DNA of 34,107 nt from Bacteroidaceae bacterium (GCA_017547585.1 JAFYPH010000011.1:1-34107), one strand, 5' to 3'; shown: positions 15,425 to 24,198, counted from the stretch's first letter. Notes: generated by a model from the letters alone, not told the origin. Numbers and translations are program-made.

Positions 15425-15805
15425 ATGAGCAAGATTATAGACGGACTCTTCTATGCTGAGTCACACGAGTATGTAAAGATTGAAGGCGAATACGGTTACG
15501 TAGGTATCACCGACTATGCACAGCACGAGCTTGGCAACGTTGTTTACGTGGACATGCCCGAGGTTGACGACGAGGTTACAGCAGGCGAGGACTTCGGCGC
15601 AGTAGAGAGCGTGAAGGCTGCCAGCGACCTTATCTCTCCCGTCAGCGGCGTTGTTGTAGAGGTGAACGAGGCTCTCAACGACAGCCCCGAGCTTGTAAAC
15701 GCCGACCCCTATGAAAATTGGATTATAAAGGTGCAGCTTTCCGACGCTTCAGAGACCGAGAATCTCATGGACGCTGCTGCATATAAAGAGTTTATCAAAG
15801 AATAA
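15425..15805 (+). CDS. gcvH: Glycine cleavage system H protein (lipoyl carrier)
   Basis: GcvH shuttles the aminomethyl intermediate between P, T and L proteins on a lipoyl arm. The 126-residue protein contains the lipoylation motif ESVKAASD with Lys64 as the attachment site, inside a compact lipoyl-domain fold flanked by GNVVYVDMPEVDDEV and SPVSGVVVEVNEAL. Length is normal. It lies 11 bp upstream of gcvPA. Its partner ligase LplA is encoded at the head of the same operon. Confidence 0.97.
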   Translation: MSKIIDGLFYAESHEYVKIEGEYGYVGITDYAQHELGNVVYVDMPEVDDEVTAGEDFGAVESVKAASDLISPVSGVVVEVNEALNDSPELVNADPYENWIIKVQLSDASETENLMDAAAYKEFIKE

Positions 15806-15816
15806 AAGCAAAAGAG

Positions 15817-17133
15817 ATGAAATATTTTCCCCACACTCAACAAGATATTGAGCAGATGTTGCAGGTTGCGGGATTAAAGTCATTGGACGACCTTTTTGCC
15901 GAAATTCCTGCCGAACTGCAGTTCAACCGCGAATTTGCATTGCCCGAGGCAATGTCCGAGGTTGAGGTGCGCCGCTTCTTCGAGGCTCTGGGCAAAAAGA
16001 ACAGCAATCTCATCTGCTTTGCGGGTGCAGGCGTCGAGGACCACTATGCTCCCTCGATAATCAACCCCATAATCTCGCGCGGCGAGTTTCTGACAGCCTA
16101 CACCCCCTACCAGCCTGAAATTTCGCAGGGTACGTTGCAGTATATTTTCGAGTATCAGTCGATGATTACCCAGCTGACGGGAATGGACGTTACGAATGCC
16201 TCTATGTACGATGGCTGCACAGCCACAGCCGAGGCAATGATGATGTGCGTGGCGGCTGCCAAGAAACGCAACAAAGTTCTTCTTTCGTCCACTGTTAATC
16301 CCAAGATAAAGAGGGTGGTAGAGACCTACGCCAAATTCAACGGCATTGTAGTCGATGTTATCAGCGAGAAGGATGGCGTCACCGACCTGCAAGAACTTAC
16401 AGAAAAGTTGCAGGCGGGCGATGTTGCAGGAGTAATCCTCGCGCAGCCCAACTTCTACGGAATCGTCGAGGACTACACAGGCGTTGCCGATGCGTGCCAC
16501 GCAAACAAGGCCCTGATGGTGATGAATGCCAACCCCTCGACACTCGCGGTGCTGAAGACACCAGGCGAGTGGGGTGCCGACATTGCCTGCGGCGACGGAC
16601 AGTCGTTGGGAATCCCCATGTCCTACGGAGGCCCCTACGTTGGTTATCTTGCTTGCAGCAATGCTCTTGTGCGCAAGCTCCCCGGACGCATCGTGGGCTA
16701 CACTAACGACGTCGACGGCAAGCGCGCTTTTGTGCTTACACTGCAGGCTCGCGAGCAGCATATTCGCCGCGAGAAGGCCAACAGTAACATCTGTTCCAAC
16801 CAGTCGCTCATGGCTCTTTACGTGACAATCTATATGTCTCTCATGGGCGAAAAGGGACTGAAAGAGGTGAACGAACTTTCGTACAGCGGTGCCCACTATC
16901 TTGCCGAACAGCTTGTAGCGACAGGAAAGTGTACCATGGCATTCGACAAGCCCTTCCTCAACGAGTTTGCAGTAAAGACAAACGTCTGCGCGGCAAAGAT
17001 ACAGGCGGCTCTGCTCGAAAAGGGCATTCTCGGCGGCGTACGCATTGCCGATGACATGCTTCTCTTCTGCGTCACCGAACAGCGCACAAAGGCCCAGATT
17101 GATACACTTGTGGATGTAATTAAAAACATTTAA
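15817..17133 (+). CDS. gcvPA: Glycine dehydrogenase (decarboxylating) subunit 1
   Basis: This is the N-terminal half of the P protein, which decarboxylates glycine with PLP and loads the remaining aminomethyl group on GcvH. The 438-residue protein begins MKYFPHTQQDIEQML, as subunit 1 does, and includes the conserved FAGAGVEDHYAP, TPYQPEISQGTLQ and NASMYDGCTA motifs (roughly 70-140). It lacks the PLP lysine, which lies in subunit 2. The split is genuine: it has its own stop, an 18-bp gap and a new ATG. Confidence 0.97.
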   Translation: MKYFPHTQQDIEQMLQVAGLKSLDDLFAEIPAELQFNREFALPEAMSEVEVRRFFEALGKKNSNLICFAGAGVEDHYAPSIINPIISRGEFLTAYTPYQPEISQGTLQYIFEYQSMITQLTGMDVTNASMYDGCTATAEAMMMCVAAAKKRNKVLLSSTVNPKIKRVVETYAKFNGIVVDVISEKDGVTDLQELTEKLQAGDVAGVILAQPNFYGIVEDYTGVADACHANKALMVMNANPSTLAVLKTPGEWGADIACGDGQSLGIPMSYGGPYVGYLACSNALVRKLPGRIVGYTNDVDGKRAFVLTLQAREQHIRREKANSNICSNQSLMALYVTIYMSLMGEKGLKEVNELSYSGAHYLAEQLVATGKCTMAFDKPFLNEFAVKTNVCAAKIQAALLEKGILGGVRIADDMLLFCVTEQRTKAQIDTLVDVIKNI

Positions 17134-17151
17134 AGAGAGGAGGATTGACGT

Positions 17152-18615
17152 ATGATTCGTAATTATGATAAATTGATATTTGAAATCTCGAAAGAGGGAC
17201 GTACGGGATATTCTCTTCCAAAGAACGAACTGTCGCAATATTCGCTCGCGGCACTGCCGCAGGCGTTGCAGCGTTCGTCGGCCCCCGAACTCCCCGAGGT
17301 TACCGAGTTTGACGTTGTTCGTCACTACACTAACCTCTCGAACAAGAACTTCGGCGTCGATACGGGCTTTTATCCTCTGGGAAGCTGTACAATGAAGTAC
17401 AACCCCCGCATAAACGAGGAAATTTGCTCGTTGCCATCGTTCACAGGACTGCACCCCGAACAGCCTGCAGAGTGTGCGCAGGGAGCCTTGGAGGTCTACT
17501 ACAATCTTGCCGCTTCGCTTGCCGAAATCAGCGGTCTCTCGGCCTTTACACTCAATCCCTACGCAGGAGCTCACGGCGAGCTTACCGGACTTATGATTAT
17601 GCGTTCCTACCATATTCAGCGTGGCGACCTCAAGCGCACAAAGGTGATTGTGCCCGACAGCGCTCACGGAACGAACCCCGCAAGTGCCGCAGTGTGCGGA
17701 TTGCAGATTGTAGAGGTAAAATCCACAGCCAATGGTACAGTCGATGTTGAAGATCTTAAGCCTCTGCTCGACGACACAGTTGCGGGAATCATGATGACCA
17801 ACCCCAACACCCTTGGAATTTTCGAGACAGAGATTCCCGAAATTTCGCACCTTGTGCACGAGTGCGGCGGATTGCTCTACTACGATGGAGCCAACCTCAA
17901 CGCCCTTTTGGGTAAATGCCGCCCCGGAGACATGGGCTTCGACATTATGCACATTAATCTTCACAAGACTTTCTCGACACCTCATGGTGGCGGAGGCCCC
18001 GGCGACGGCCCTGTAGGCGTTCGCGCAGGTCTCGAAAATCTCCTGCCCAACCCGCAGGTGAAGAAAAATAGCGAGGGTAAATTCTACATTGACACCGACG
18101 ATGCTTCGCTGGGCAGCGTATCTTCGTTCCTCGGCAACTTCGGCGTTGCGATGCGTGCATACACATACATCCTCACCCTCGGTCGCGAGAATGTGAAGAT
18201 GGTAGGCCCGCTTGCAGTGCTCAACGCCAACTATGTGAAGGAGTCGCTGAAAAACGAATACTACCTTCCCATCGAGGGAGTGTGCAAGCACGAATTTGTG
18301 TTCGATGGCCTTGCCGACAAGTCTACAGGCGTTACTACACTCGACATTGCCAAGCGACTGCTCGACTACGGCTACCATGCTCCCACCATCTACTTCCCGT
18401 TGCTGTTCCATCAGAGTATAATGATAGAGCCTACGGAGACCGAGAGCAAAGAGACACTCGACGAGTTTATCGCAGTGATGAAACTCGTTGCAAAAGAGGC
18501 GATTGAGAATCCCGAAATTGTGAAGAGTGCTCCGCACACAACCCCCGTACGTCGTCTCGACGAAACGACGGCGGCGCGTTTCCCTAAGGTAACATACAAG
18601 CAGATGAAAGGATAA
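17152..18615 (+). CDS. gcvPB: Glycine dehydrogenase (decarboxylating) subunit 2
   Basis: This is the catalytic PLP half of the split P protein, 487 residues. The PLP-binding Lys272 lies in NLHKTFSTPHGGGGPG, and FYPLGSCTMKYNP (73-85) and AHGTNPASAA (171-180) are also typical. With subunit 1 it forms the P protein. It is the last gene of the operon and is followed by a strong terminator. The L protein (dihydrolipoyl dehydrogenase) is not in the window and is usually shared with other complexes. Confidence 0.97.
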   Translation: MIRNYDKLIFEISKEGRTGYSLPKNELSQYSLAALPQALQRSSAPELPEVTEFDVVRHYTNLSNKNFGVDTGFYPLGSCTMKYNPRINEEICSLPSFTGLHPEQPAECAQGALEVYYNLAASLAEISGLSAFTLNPYAGAHGELTGLMIMRSYHIQRGDLKRTKVIVPDSAHGTNPASAAVCGLQIVEVKSTANGTVDVEDLKPLLDDTVAGIMMTNPNTLGIFETEIPEISHLVHECGGLLYYDGANLNALLGKCRPGDMGFDIMHINLHKTFSTPHGGGGPGDGPVGVRAGLENLLPNPQVKKNSEGKFYIDTDDASLGSVSSFLGNFGVAMRAYTYILTLGRENVKMVGPLAVLNANYVKESLKNEYYLPIEGVCKHEFVFDGLADKSTGVTTLDIAKRLLDYGYHAPTIYFPLLFHQSIMIEPTETESKETLDEFIAVMKLVAKEAIENPEIVKSAPHTTPVRRLDETTAARFPKVTYKQMKG

Positions 18616-18650
18616 AAAACAACTGAAAGTTGTTAAAAACAGATGAAAGA

Positions 18651-18694
18651 TGCGGGACGATTTTTGCAAAATTATCGTCCCGCACTTTTTGTTT
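18651..18694 (+). terminator. Terminator of the lplA-gcv operon
   Basis: A perfect 11-bp stem (18651-18661 with 18674-18684) closes a 12-nt loop and is followed by a T-rich run from 18686. It lies 36 bp after the gcvPB stop. Confidence 0.92.
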
Positions 18695-18705
18695 ATCGTT
18701 ATTTT

Positions 18706-18720
18706 CGATAGGTGCTATCG
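18706..18720. promoter_or_regulatory. CGATAG inverted repeat upstream of the SLC13 gene
   Basis: CGATAG (18706-18711) and CTATCG (18715-18720) are separated by GTG. TATCG/CGATA half-motifs also occur at 18694-18698 and 18727-18732. They lie 30-70 bp upstream of the -7 box at 18764, a reasonable place for an activator site; the LysR protein encoded downstream is one candidate. Confidence 0.35.
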
Positions 18721-18763
18721 GTAAATTCGATAAATACACGCTCGACAATCGGGAATTTCTCAG

Positions 18764-18771
18764 TAACTTTG
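18764..18771 (+). promoter_or_regulatory. -7 promoter element of the SLC13 transporter
   Basis: TAACTTTG matches TAnnTTTG. The ATG at 18825 follows after about 47 nt of leader. The -33 position holds TCG, not TTG, which would fit an activator-dependent promoter. Confidence 0.6.
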
Positions 18772-18824
18772 CACCCGTTTAAGGGAAATTATTGAAATTA
18801 TTATAAATTTAAAACCCATTAATC

Positions 18825-20327
18825 ATGTTTAAAAATTTTGCAGGCTTCTCAGTTTTGGAGAAAATCCAGAAGGATAAGCAGGAAAAAAGAAAAAAACAGC
18901 TGCCTATGAAGCTGATTAAGATTCTTGTAATCGCAATCATCAGCATCGTTGTAGCAATGTTGCCTACCGAGACATTCGGCATCGAAGGTCTTACAGCTGT
19001 TCACCAGCGTATCATTTCACTGTTTGTATTTGCAGCTCTTATGTGGCTTACAGAGGCAATGCCCTCGTGGGTAACATCAATGATTGTTGTAACAATTATG
19101 TTGTTCACAGTCTCTACAAGTGCATTCAGCTTCTTGCGTCCCGAGGATCCTGCAGCTGCTGCCGGACTCGTTCCCTTCAAGAGCATCATGGCTTGTTTCG
19201 CAAACCCCACAATCATGCTCTTCATCGGTGGATTCGTGCTTGCTATCGGATTGACAAAGGTTAAGCTCGACGTTGCTCTTGCACGTTTCCTTCTTAAGCC
19301 TTTCGGTACACGTTCCGAGGTTGTATTGCTCGGCTTTATCCTCGTAACAGCTATCTTCTCGGCTTTCGTGAGCAACACAGCTACAGCAGCCATGATGTTG
19401 GCGTTCCTTACTCCCGTATTGCGTCAGTTGCCTGCTGATGGTAAAGGCCGCATCGCTCTTGCATTGGCAATTCCCATCGGTGCTAACCTCGGAGGTATGA
19501 TGACTCCCATCGGTACACCTCCCAACATGATTGCACTCGACTATCTTTCATCTATCGGCATGGGTATCAGCTTCGTAGACTGGACAATCAAGATGACTCC
19601 CTTCGTATTGGTGCTCCTCGTACTTGCATGGTTGTTGCTCCGTTTCATGTTCCCCTTCAAACAGAAGAACATCGAGATTAAGATCGAGGGTGACATTGTT
19701 TGGGACTTCAAGACTTGGTCGGTAGTTGCAGCTTTTGCTGTTACAATCTTCATGTGGATGTTCGGTACAGACCTCTGGGGCGTTGATACTAACGTTGTTG
19801 CTATGTTGCCCATCGCAATCTTCTGCGCAACAGGTATCCTTACACGTCGCGACCTCGAGGAGATTAACTGGAGCGTACTGTGGATGGTAGCCGGTGGTTT
19901 TGCACTCGGTGTTGCCCTCAACTACAAGGGCGCAGGTGCCGAGAGCTTGAGCAACCTCATCGTAAGCTCAGTTCCCTTCGGTAACTTCTCACCCATCGCT
20001 GTGATGATTCTTGCAGGTCTCATCTGCTTCGGATTCTCTAACTTCATTTCTCACTCTGCTGCAACATCATTGCTCGTTCCCGTGCTCGGCGTTGTTGCTG
20101 TGGGTATGTCTGACGCTCTTACTGCAGTTGGTGGTGCACAGGCTATGCTCGTGGGTATCGCAATCGCATCTTCAGTATCAATGATTCTCCCCATCAGTAC
20201 TCCTCCCAATGCTATCGCTCACTCAACAGGTTTCATCGAGCAGAAGGATATGATGAAGGTGGGTATCATCATCGGTGTTCTTGGTATCATCCTCGGATAC
20301 GCAATGTTGATTTTCATCGGTTTCTAA
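18825..20327 (+). CDS. SLC13/DASS-family sodium:carboxylate symporter
   Basis: DASS proteins import dicarboxylates such as succinate or fumarate, or sulfate, with Na+. The 500-residue inner-membrane protein has a basic N-terminus (about 12-28, rich in Lys) and about 11 helices. It shows the first Na+-site motif SNTATA (183-188), TPIGTPPN (227-234) and, in the second repeat, ISHSAAT and PISTPPNAIAHSTG. The second SNT-like site reads SHS, a variation I cannot interpret. Codon use leans to a few preferred codons, suggesting good expression. It has its own promoter and terminator. Confidence 0.92.
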   Translation: MFKNFAGFSVLEKIQKDKQEKRKKQLPMKLIKILVIAIISIVVAMLPTETFGIEGLTAVHQRIISLFVFAALMWLTEAMPSWVTSMIVVTIMLFTVSTSAFSFLRPEDPAAAAGLVPFKSIMACFANPTIMLFIGGFVLAIGLTKVKLDVALARFLLKPFGTRSEVVLLGFILVTAIFSAFVSNTATAAMMLAFLTPVLRQLPADGKGRIALALAIPIGANLGGMMTPIGTPPNMIALDYLSSIGMGISFVDWTIKMTPFVLVLLVLAWLLLRFMFPFKQKNIEIKIEGDIVWDFKTWSVVAAFAVTIFMWMFGTDLWGVDTNVVAMLPIAIFCATGILTRRDLEEINWSVLWMVAGGFALGVALNYKGAGAESLSNLIVSSVPFGNFSPIAVMILAGLICFGFSNFISHSAATSLLVPVLGVVAVGMSDALTAVGGAQAMLVGIAIASSVSMILPISTPPNAIAHSTGFIEQKDMMKVGIIIGVLGIILGYAMLIFIGF

Positions 20328-20350
20328 TTCCCGATTAATATAATTTTACG

Positions 20351-20388
20351 CAATGGGCGCTGCATATATGCGGTGCCCATTGTTTTAT
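20351..20388 (+). terminator. Terminator of the SLC13 gene
   Basis: A 15-bp stem with two G-T pairs (20351-20365 with 20368-20382) ends in CCCATTG followed by TTTTATAT. It starts 23 bp after the stop. Confidence 0.85.
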
Positions 20389-20467
20389 ATATAATAATGT
20401 GTGTGCTGAATAAATATGAGTTTTTCCGAAATTAAAGATGAATTTATGCAGATTTTTGTATAAAAGA

Positions 20468-20497
20468 TTGTTTTTTGAGGAAAATTCGCTATCTTCG
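20468..20497 (+). promoter_or_regulatory. Promoter of the LysR regulator gene
   Basis: TTG (20468-20470) is followed after 19 nt by TATCTTCG (20490-20497), one base off the TAnnTTTG consensus. The ATG at 20518 is 20 nt further. Confidence 0.65.
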
Positions 20498-20517
20498 CAA
20501 AAAGAGGATTTTTATAT

Positions 20518-21423
20518 ATGGAATTGAGACAGTTGAAATATTTTGTGATGAGCGCCGAATACCTTAATTTCTCCGAGGCGGCCAAGCATCTTTTCATCAC
20601 TCAGAGCACTTTGTCGCAGCAGATAAAGCAGCTTGAGTATGAGCTTGGCTTTTCTCTTTTTCTGCGCAACAGCCGTCACATTATTCTCACCGAGGCGGGC
20701 GAGGAGTTTCTGCCGTTTGCTCAAAAGACCATCAGGGACGCCGAGGATGGCGTGCAGCGCCTCTACGACCTTCAGCATGTGAAGGCGGGCACGCTGCGCG
20801 TGGGTGTCACCTATAGCTTGAGCTCGGTGCTCACCGAAGGACTGTTACGTTTCATGAAAGAGTATCCGGGCGTGAAGCTCGAAATTTGTTACGAGACGGT
20901 GAATAGCCTGCTCGAACTTCTGAAAGCCCGCAAACTCGATTTTATCCTCTCCTACAAGCCTGTGGACGAAATGCCCGAGATTGACACAATCACGCTTTTC
21001 GAGAACAGCCTCTCGGCAGTTGTGAGCAGCAGTCACCCTCTTGCCCAGGAGAAGAAGCTGACGCTGAGCGACCTTGGCAGATATCCGCTGGTGTTGCCGT
21101 CGCGCGAGCTTCAGGCGCGCATGATGCTCGAAAGACTGATGCAGGGCAAGAACTTCAGCCTTGCGTCGCAGGTAGAGCTCAACGAGACGAACATCCTGCT
21201 GCAGATGGTCTCCACGGGAAACTACGTTACCGTGCTTTCGGCCTCGGCGGTGTTCGGCAACAGGCGTTTCAAGGCTGTAATTTTGGACGAACCTAATAAC
21301 CTTATGGTTGCTTCGGTGCTGTCGCTGAAAGATGTCTATCAGAAGGCGTCAGCCAAGGAGTTTATAAATATATTGCTCGACACCGATGCGGTGAAACGCA
21401 GGGCGATAAACTGTTTCGATTAG
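20518..21423 (+). CDS. LysR-family transcription regulator
   Basis: The 301-residue protein has the usual LysR layout. The winged helix-turn-helix occupies residues 1-60 (MELRQLKYFVMSAEYLNFSE, then AAKHLFITQSTLSQQIKQLE). A linker helix follows, then a two-lobed effector domain (about 90-295) of periplasmic-binding-protein type (LRVGVTYSLSS, SHPLAQEKKLTL). LysR proteins usually control a nearby or divergent gene; the closest candidate is the SLC13 transporter upstream on the same strand, which has inverted repeats near its promoter. The effector is unknown. Confidence 0.93.
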   Translation: MELRQLKYFVMSAEYLNFSEAAKHLFITQSTLSQQIKQLEYELGFSLFLRNSRHIILTEAGEEFLPFAQKTIRDAEDGVQRLYDLQHVKAGTLRVGVTYSLSSVLTEGLLRFMKEYPGVKLEICYETVNSLLELLKARKLDFILSYKPVDEMPEIDTITLFENSLSAVVSSSHPLAQEKKLTLSDLGRYPLVLPSRELQARMMLERLMQGKNFSLASQVELNETNILLQMVSTGNYVTVLSASAVFGNRRFKAVILDEPNNLMVASVLSLKDVYQKASAKEFINILLDTDAVKRRAINCFD

Positions 21424-21487
21424 CGTTGCCTTTTCTGCAACCAATCGGGCTTTGTGAGAGAAAATTTGTGTTGGACCTTTAAAAACG

Positions 21488-21664
21488 ATGATTATGATCT
21501 GGTTGGCTATTCTTATTATTCTGGCGATAGGGTTTGTGCTTTTGTGTGCGGACAAGATGCGTAAAATTTCACGCAAGGAACGCGAACGCCGTAATATAAT
21601 AGACGAAATGGAACTGCACGAATTGCTCGAACACTATAGAGATTTTGACGAATATGACGATTAG
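21488..21664 (+). CDS. Small membrane protein with charged cytoplasmic tail
   Basis: This ORF codes for 58 residues: an N-terminal hydrophobic helix (about 3-20, IWLAILIILAIGFVLLC) followed by a charged tail with a basic stretch (KMRKISRKERERR) and an acidic end (LLEHYRDFDEYDD). The ATG at 21488 follows the LysR stop by 64 bp. The stop overlaps the stop of the convergent ATP-grasp gene by 4 bp (TTAG), a tight fit that supports both ends. I do not recognise a family. It is likely an inner-membrane miniprotein, perhaps binding a partner through the tail. Confidence 0.65.
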   Translation: MIMIWLAILIILAIGFVLLCADKMRKISRKERERRNIIDEMELHELLEHYRDFDEYDD

Positions 21665-22842
21665 CCGTTTCTCTCGGCCTTGATGTATGCAATATAGTTG
21701 TTGCTCTTGCCGGCGGGCACGAGCGGCACGAATCCTGTGACCAATTTACCGTTTACTATTCTCTTGGGATTCTCCTTTTCCATTCTTGCGAGGAAACTCT
21801 GCAGCTCTTCGGCGGCAGGGTAGTAGTCTATCGAAAAGATGGCGCGCGACCCTTCGGCGAGGAATCTCTTGGCAAGGATTGTCGAGAGCACTCCCATGTT
21901 CATGCGCATATTGACCTCTACGCAGGGGTGCAGTGCATTTGTGCCGTCGGCGGTGCGGCAGATAATCATGTCCACTCCTATGTAACCTTTGTATTTGCGA
22001 CCGTAGGTGGCCGCGAGCTTTTCGCGCAGCAGGGTGTCGGTAGCGTCAAGCTCGTTCAGGCTGATGAATTGCGAGAGTGTATCGCGGTGCATATCCTCCG
22101 ATTGCAGAATATTTCCCTGGTAGGCGCCTTTGGTGTTTGTACTGAACAGCGAGTAGCCCACGAAAGAGAGGCAGCCCTCGCCGTCGCAGTAATATTCAAT
22201 GGCAAAATCCTGCACCTTTTCGTAGATGGGGGTGGCAACCACAAAGCCCTGCTCGGCTATTACCCGTCGACACCAGCCGTCGCTCTTGTCGTCGTATTTT
22301 CCCCAGCACCATAATAGTCCCTTCCCGCTGCCCGACCACGGGGCCTTGAAGATGCAGCGTGGGTGCCTATCAGCATATTCGCGGCACTCTTCAATGTTGT
22401 CGATGATCTTGGCTGTGAATCCCGCCGAGGGGCTCATGCTGCGCAGAATTTCCGTGTCTTTGTCGCGTCCCGAAAGCTCTCTGTACAAGGCAAGCTCATG
22501 TGGCGAGGGCAGCAGCGACTCGTCGACGCCTCTGCCGAGCAACTGTCGGCGCAAGGCGACGTTCCACCCCCACGGGGTAATCTCTATATTCTCGTCGCAG
22601 GGTAGTTGCGAGGTATCTTTTATACATTCAGCCTCGACGCCGAAGAGGCTCTTCGCCTCGGCGAGAAATTCTCCATTCTTGCGCGACGAAGGCGTAAAGA
22701 TGCAACTGCCCGCCTCGGAGTACCACAGAGGTAGCAGTTCAAGCTCTTGTGTCATTTGCCTTACTCTTGCCGGGGGCATATAGTTCTCTCTGTTGTTGGC
22801 AAGCGCAAGGTCGGTGTCGGGGTTGAAAATGTACAGTTTCAT
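21661..22842 (-). CDS. Uncharacterised ATP-grasp-like protein
   Basis: ATP-grasp enzymes use ATP to join a carboxylate to an amine or thiol. The 393-residue protein shows a nucleotide-loop-like stretch FKAPWSGSGKG (165-174), a GYIGVDMII strand (287-294), and a metal-binding-like VEVNMRMNMG (308-317) with Glu309, Asn311 and Arg313. The order matches ATP-grasp folds, but I do not recognise the family or substrate. The N-terminus reads MKLYIFNPDTDLALANN, with no signal peptide, so it is cytoplasmic. It starts 9 bp after the M64 peptidase gene and is co-transcribed with it. Confidence 0.75.
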   Translation of the reverse strand: MKLYIFNPDTDLALANNRENYMPPARVRQMTQELELLPLWYSEAGSCIFTPSSRKNGEFLAEAKSLFGVEAECIKDTSQLPCDENIEITPWGWNVALRRQLLGRGVDESLLPSPHELALYRELSGRDKDTEILRSMSPSAGFTAKIIDNIEECREYADRHPRCIFKAPWSGSGKGLLWCWGKYDDKSDGWCRRVIAEQGFVVATPIYEKVQDFAIEYYCDGEGCLSFVGYSLFSTNTKGAYQGNILQSEDMHRDTLSQFISLNELDATDTLLREKLAATYGRKYKGYIGVDMIICRTADGTNALHPCVEVNMRMNMGVLSTILAKRFLAEGSRAIFSIDYYPAAEELQSFLARMEKENPKRIVNGKLVTGFVPLVPAGKSNNYIAYIKAERNG

Positions 22843-22851
22843 TCTGCAGCG

Positions 22852-24198
22852 CTATTTGCAGATGTAGTCGAGGTATTTTTCTATTGCCGCGCAGCAGACG
22901 GGGCAGAAATTGTAAAGCTGATTCATCATACATTTGGGCCAGGGGCGATAGATGCCCTTTTCAAGATAGCCGCCGCCTTCGTATGCTCCCACGGGCCACT
23001 CTGTGTCGGGCAGGGCAAGCAGCGAATCGTTCACGATGGTAGGCACGGGGGTGCCTTCCTTTATCATCTTCTCCCATTTGCCGTTGAAGTTCACGAAGGT
23101 GGTGAGGTTGGCCTCCCAGGGCTCTTTGCCGGCAGGGTAGAGGGCGCTCACGGTGTTTCCCTTCTCCACATACTCGTCGCCGAGGCCCATCAGGCTGTGG
23201 CCGAACTCGTGCACGTACACTTCGCCTGTCTTTCCCGTCTTTCCGGCCGAGCCGAGTCCGTAGAAATTATAGATTCCTCCGCCGCCGTACTTGTCGCTGT
23301 TGGTCAGTATGAAGATACTCTCATAGGGTGCGTCGGCTGCAACGTCGCGCACCTTCTGCAGGTTGTCGGTCATCTGGTAGCGCTCGCTGCCGAATGTGTA
23401 GAAACGGCAGTCGAGAAGCGTCTCTTTCCATTCGCCCTTTCCGGGAACGCTGATGCCCGACTCTTGCGAGGGTGCCCATACGGCGCGAATGTTTATGCGG
23501 CTCTTGTTGCCGGTGAAGGGTGCGTAGCCAAAAAGTGCATCCTGCCAAGCCTTGCAGGCATCGAGGAATTTATCCTTCTCCTCGGCGGTGAATCCGTCGG
23601 GCAAAAGCACAATGTCGAGGCTGTTGGCGATGGTGCCGCCAATGTGAATGTCCACGCTCTCGTATTTTTTCTTGTACGGCTCGATGTTGTAGTCGTCTAT
23701 GCGTGCATTGTAGCTGAACTTCTTCTCGAACACCTTGCTCACCTTGTTGCGGGCGAAAATCTCTATCGTGAAGTTGCGTTTGGGGCAGGGGAAAATGACA
23801 CCCTCGGGGTACGAGCGTGTGGTAGTCTGCGCCTCGGCTGTTGTCTGCCACTCGTTGAAGAGCGTGCAGTAGTTATTCTGGTAAATTATCTTATTCTCCT
23901 CGGTGTCGACGATTCTGAAATACTGCTCGCCGTAGCCGAAGGGGTTGATGAGTGCCTTGCGCGAGCCTGCCCACTCGCCCTCGCGCTTCATGCGGTCGTA
24001 GCTGTAGTGCTCCTCGTCGCTGTTGCCCGAGTGCTGAAAGTCGAAACGCATCGTCTCGCCTGTGAAATATTTATCATACTCGGCCTCGCCAATAAGGGCA
24101 AGCTGCGCGGCCTCTTTAGGCTCGCTCTGTGCGTTTTTCACTGCGCATCCTGTGGCAAGGAGCAATAATATAAAAGGTGCAATGAGTGCTCTTTTCAT
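22852..24198 (-). CDS. M64-family zinc peptidase lipoprotein
   Basis: M64 is a metallopeptidase family named after an IgA protease. The 448-residue protein has a lipoprotein signal (LLLLATGC, Cys18). An N-terminal beta-rich domain (about 25-160) fits the M64 N-terminal domain. The catalytic domain carries HEFGHSLMGLGDEY (330-343), with His330, Glu331 and His334 and a downstream Asp341. Length is as expected for Bacteroidales members. It should act in the periplasm or at the outer membrane. The IgA link is by family name only; the substrate is unknown. It is followed after 9 bp by the ATP-grasp gene. Confidence 0.92.
   Translation of the reverse strand: MKRALIAPFILLLLATGCAVKNAQSEPKEAAQLALIGEAEYDKYFTGETMRFDFQHSGNSDEEHYSYDRMKREGEWAGSRKALINPFGYGEQYFRIVDTEENKIIYQNNYCTLFNEWQTTAEAQTTTRSYPEGVIFPCPKRNFTIEIFARNKVSKVFEKKFSYNARIDDYNIEPYKKKYESVDIHIGGTIANSLDIVLLPDGFTAEEKDKFLDACKAWQDALFGYAPFTGNKSRINIRAVWAPSQESGISVPGKGEWKETLLDCRFYTFGSERYQMTDNLQKVRDVAADAPYESIFILTNSDKYGGGGIYNFYGLGSAGKTGKTGEVYVHEFGHSLMGLGDEYVEKGNTVSALYPAGKEPWEANLTTFVNFNGKWEKMIKEGTPVPTIVNDSLLALPDTEWPVGAYEGGGYLEKGIYRPWPKCMMNQLYNFCPVCCAAIEKYLDYICK

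Noticed and set aside
15880-18669. A 929-codon open frame on the minus strand across gcvPA and gcvPB
   Set aside because: It is antisense to two certain, highly conserved genes. Its predicted protein resembles no family, and long antisense frames arise from the codon bias of the sense strand.
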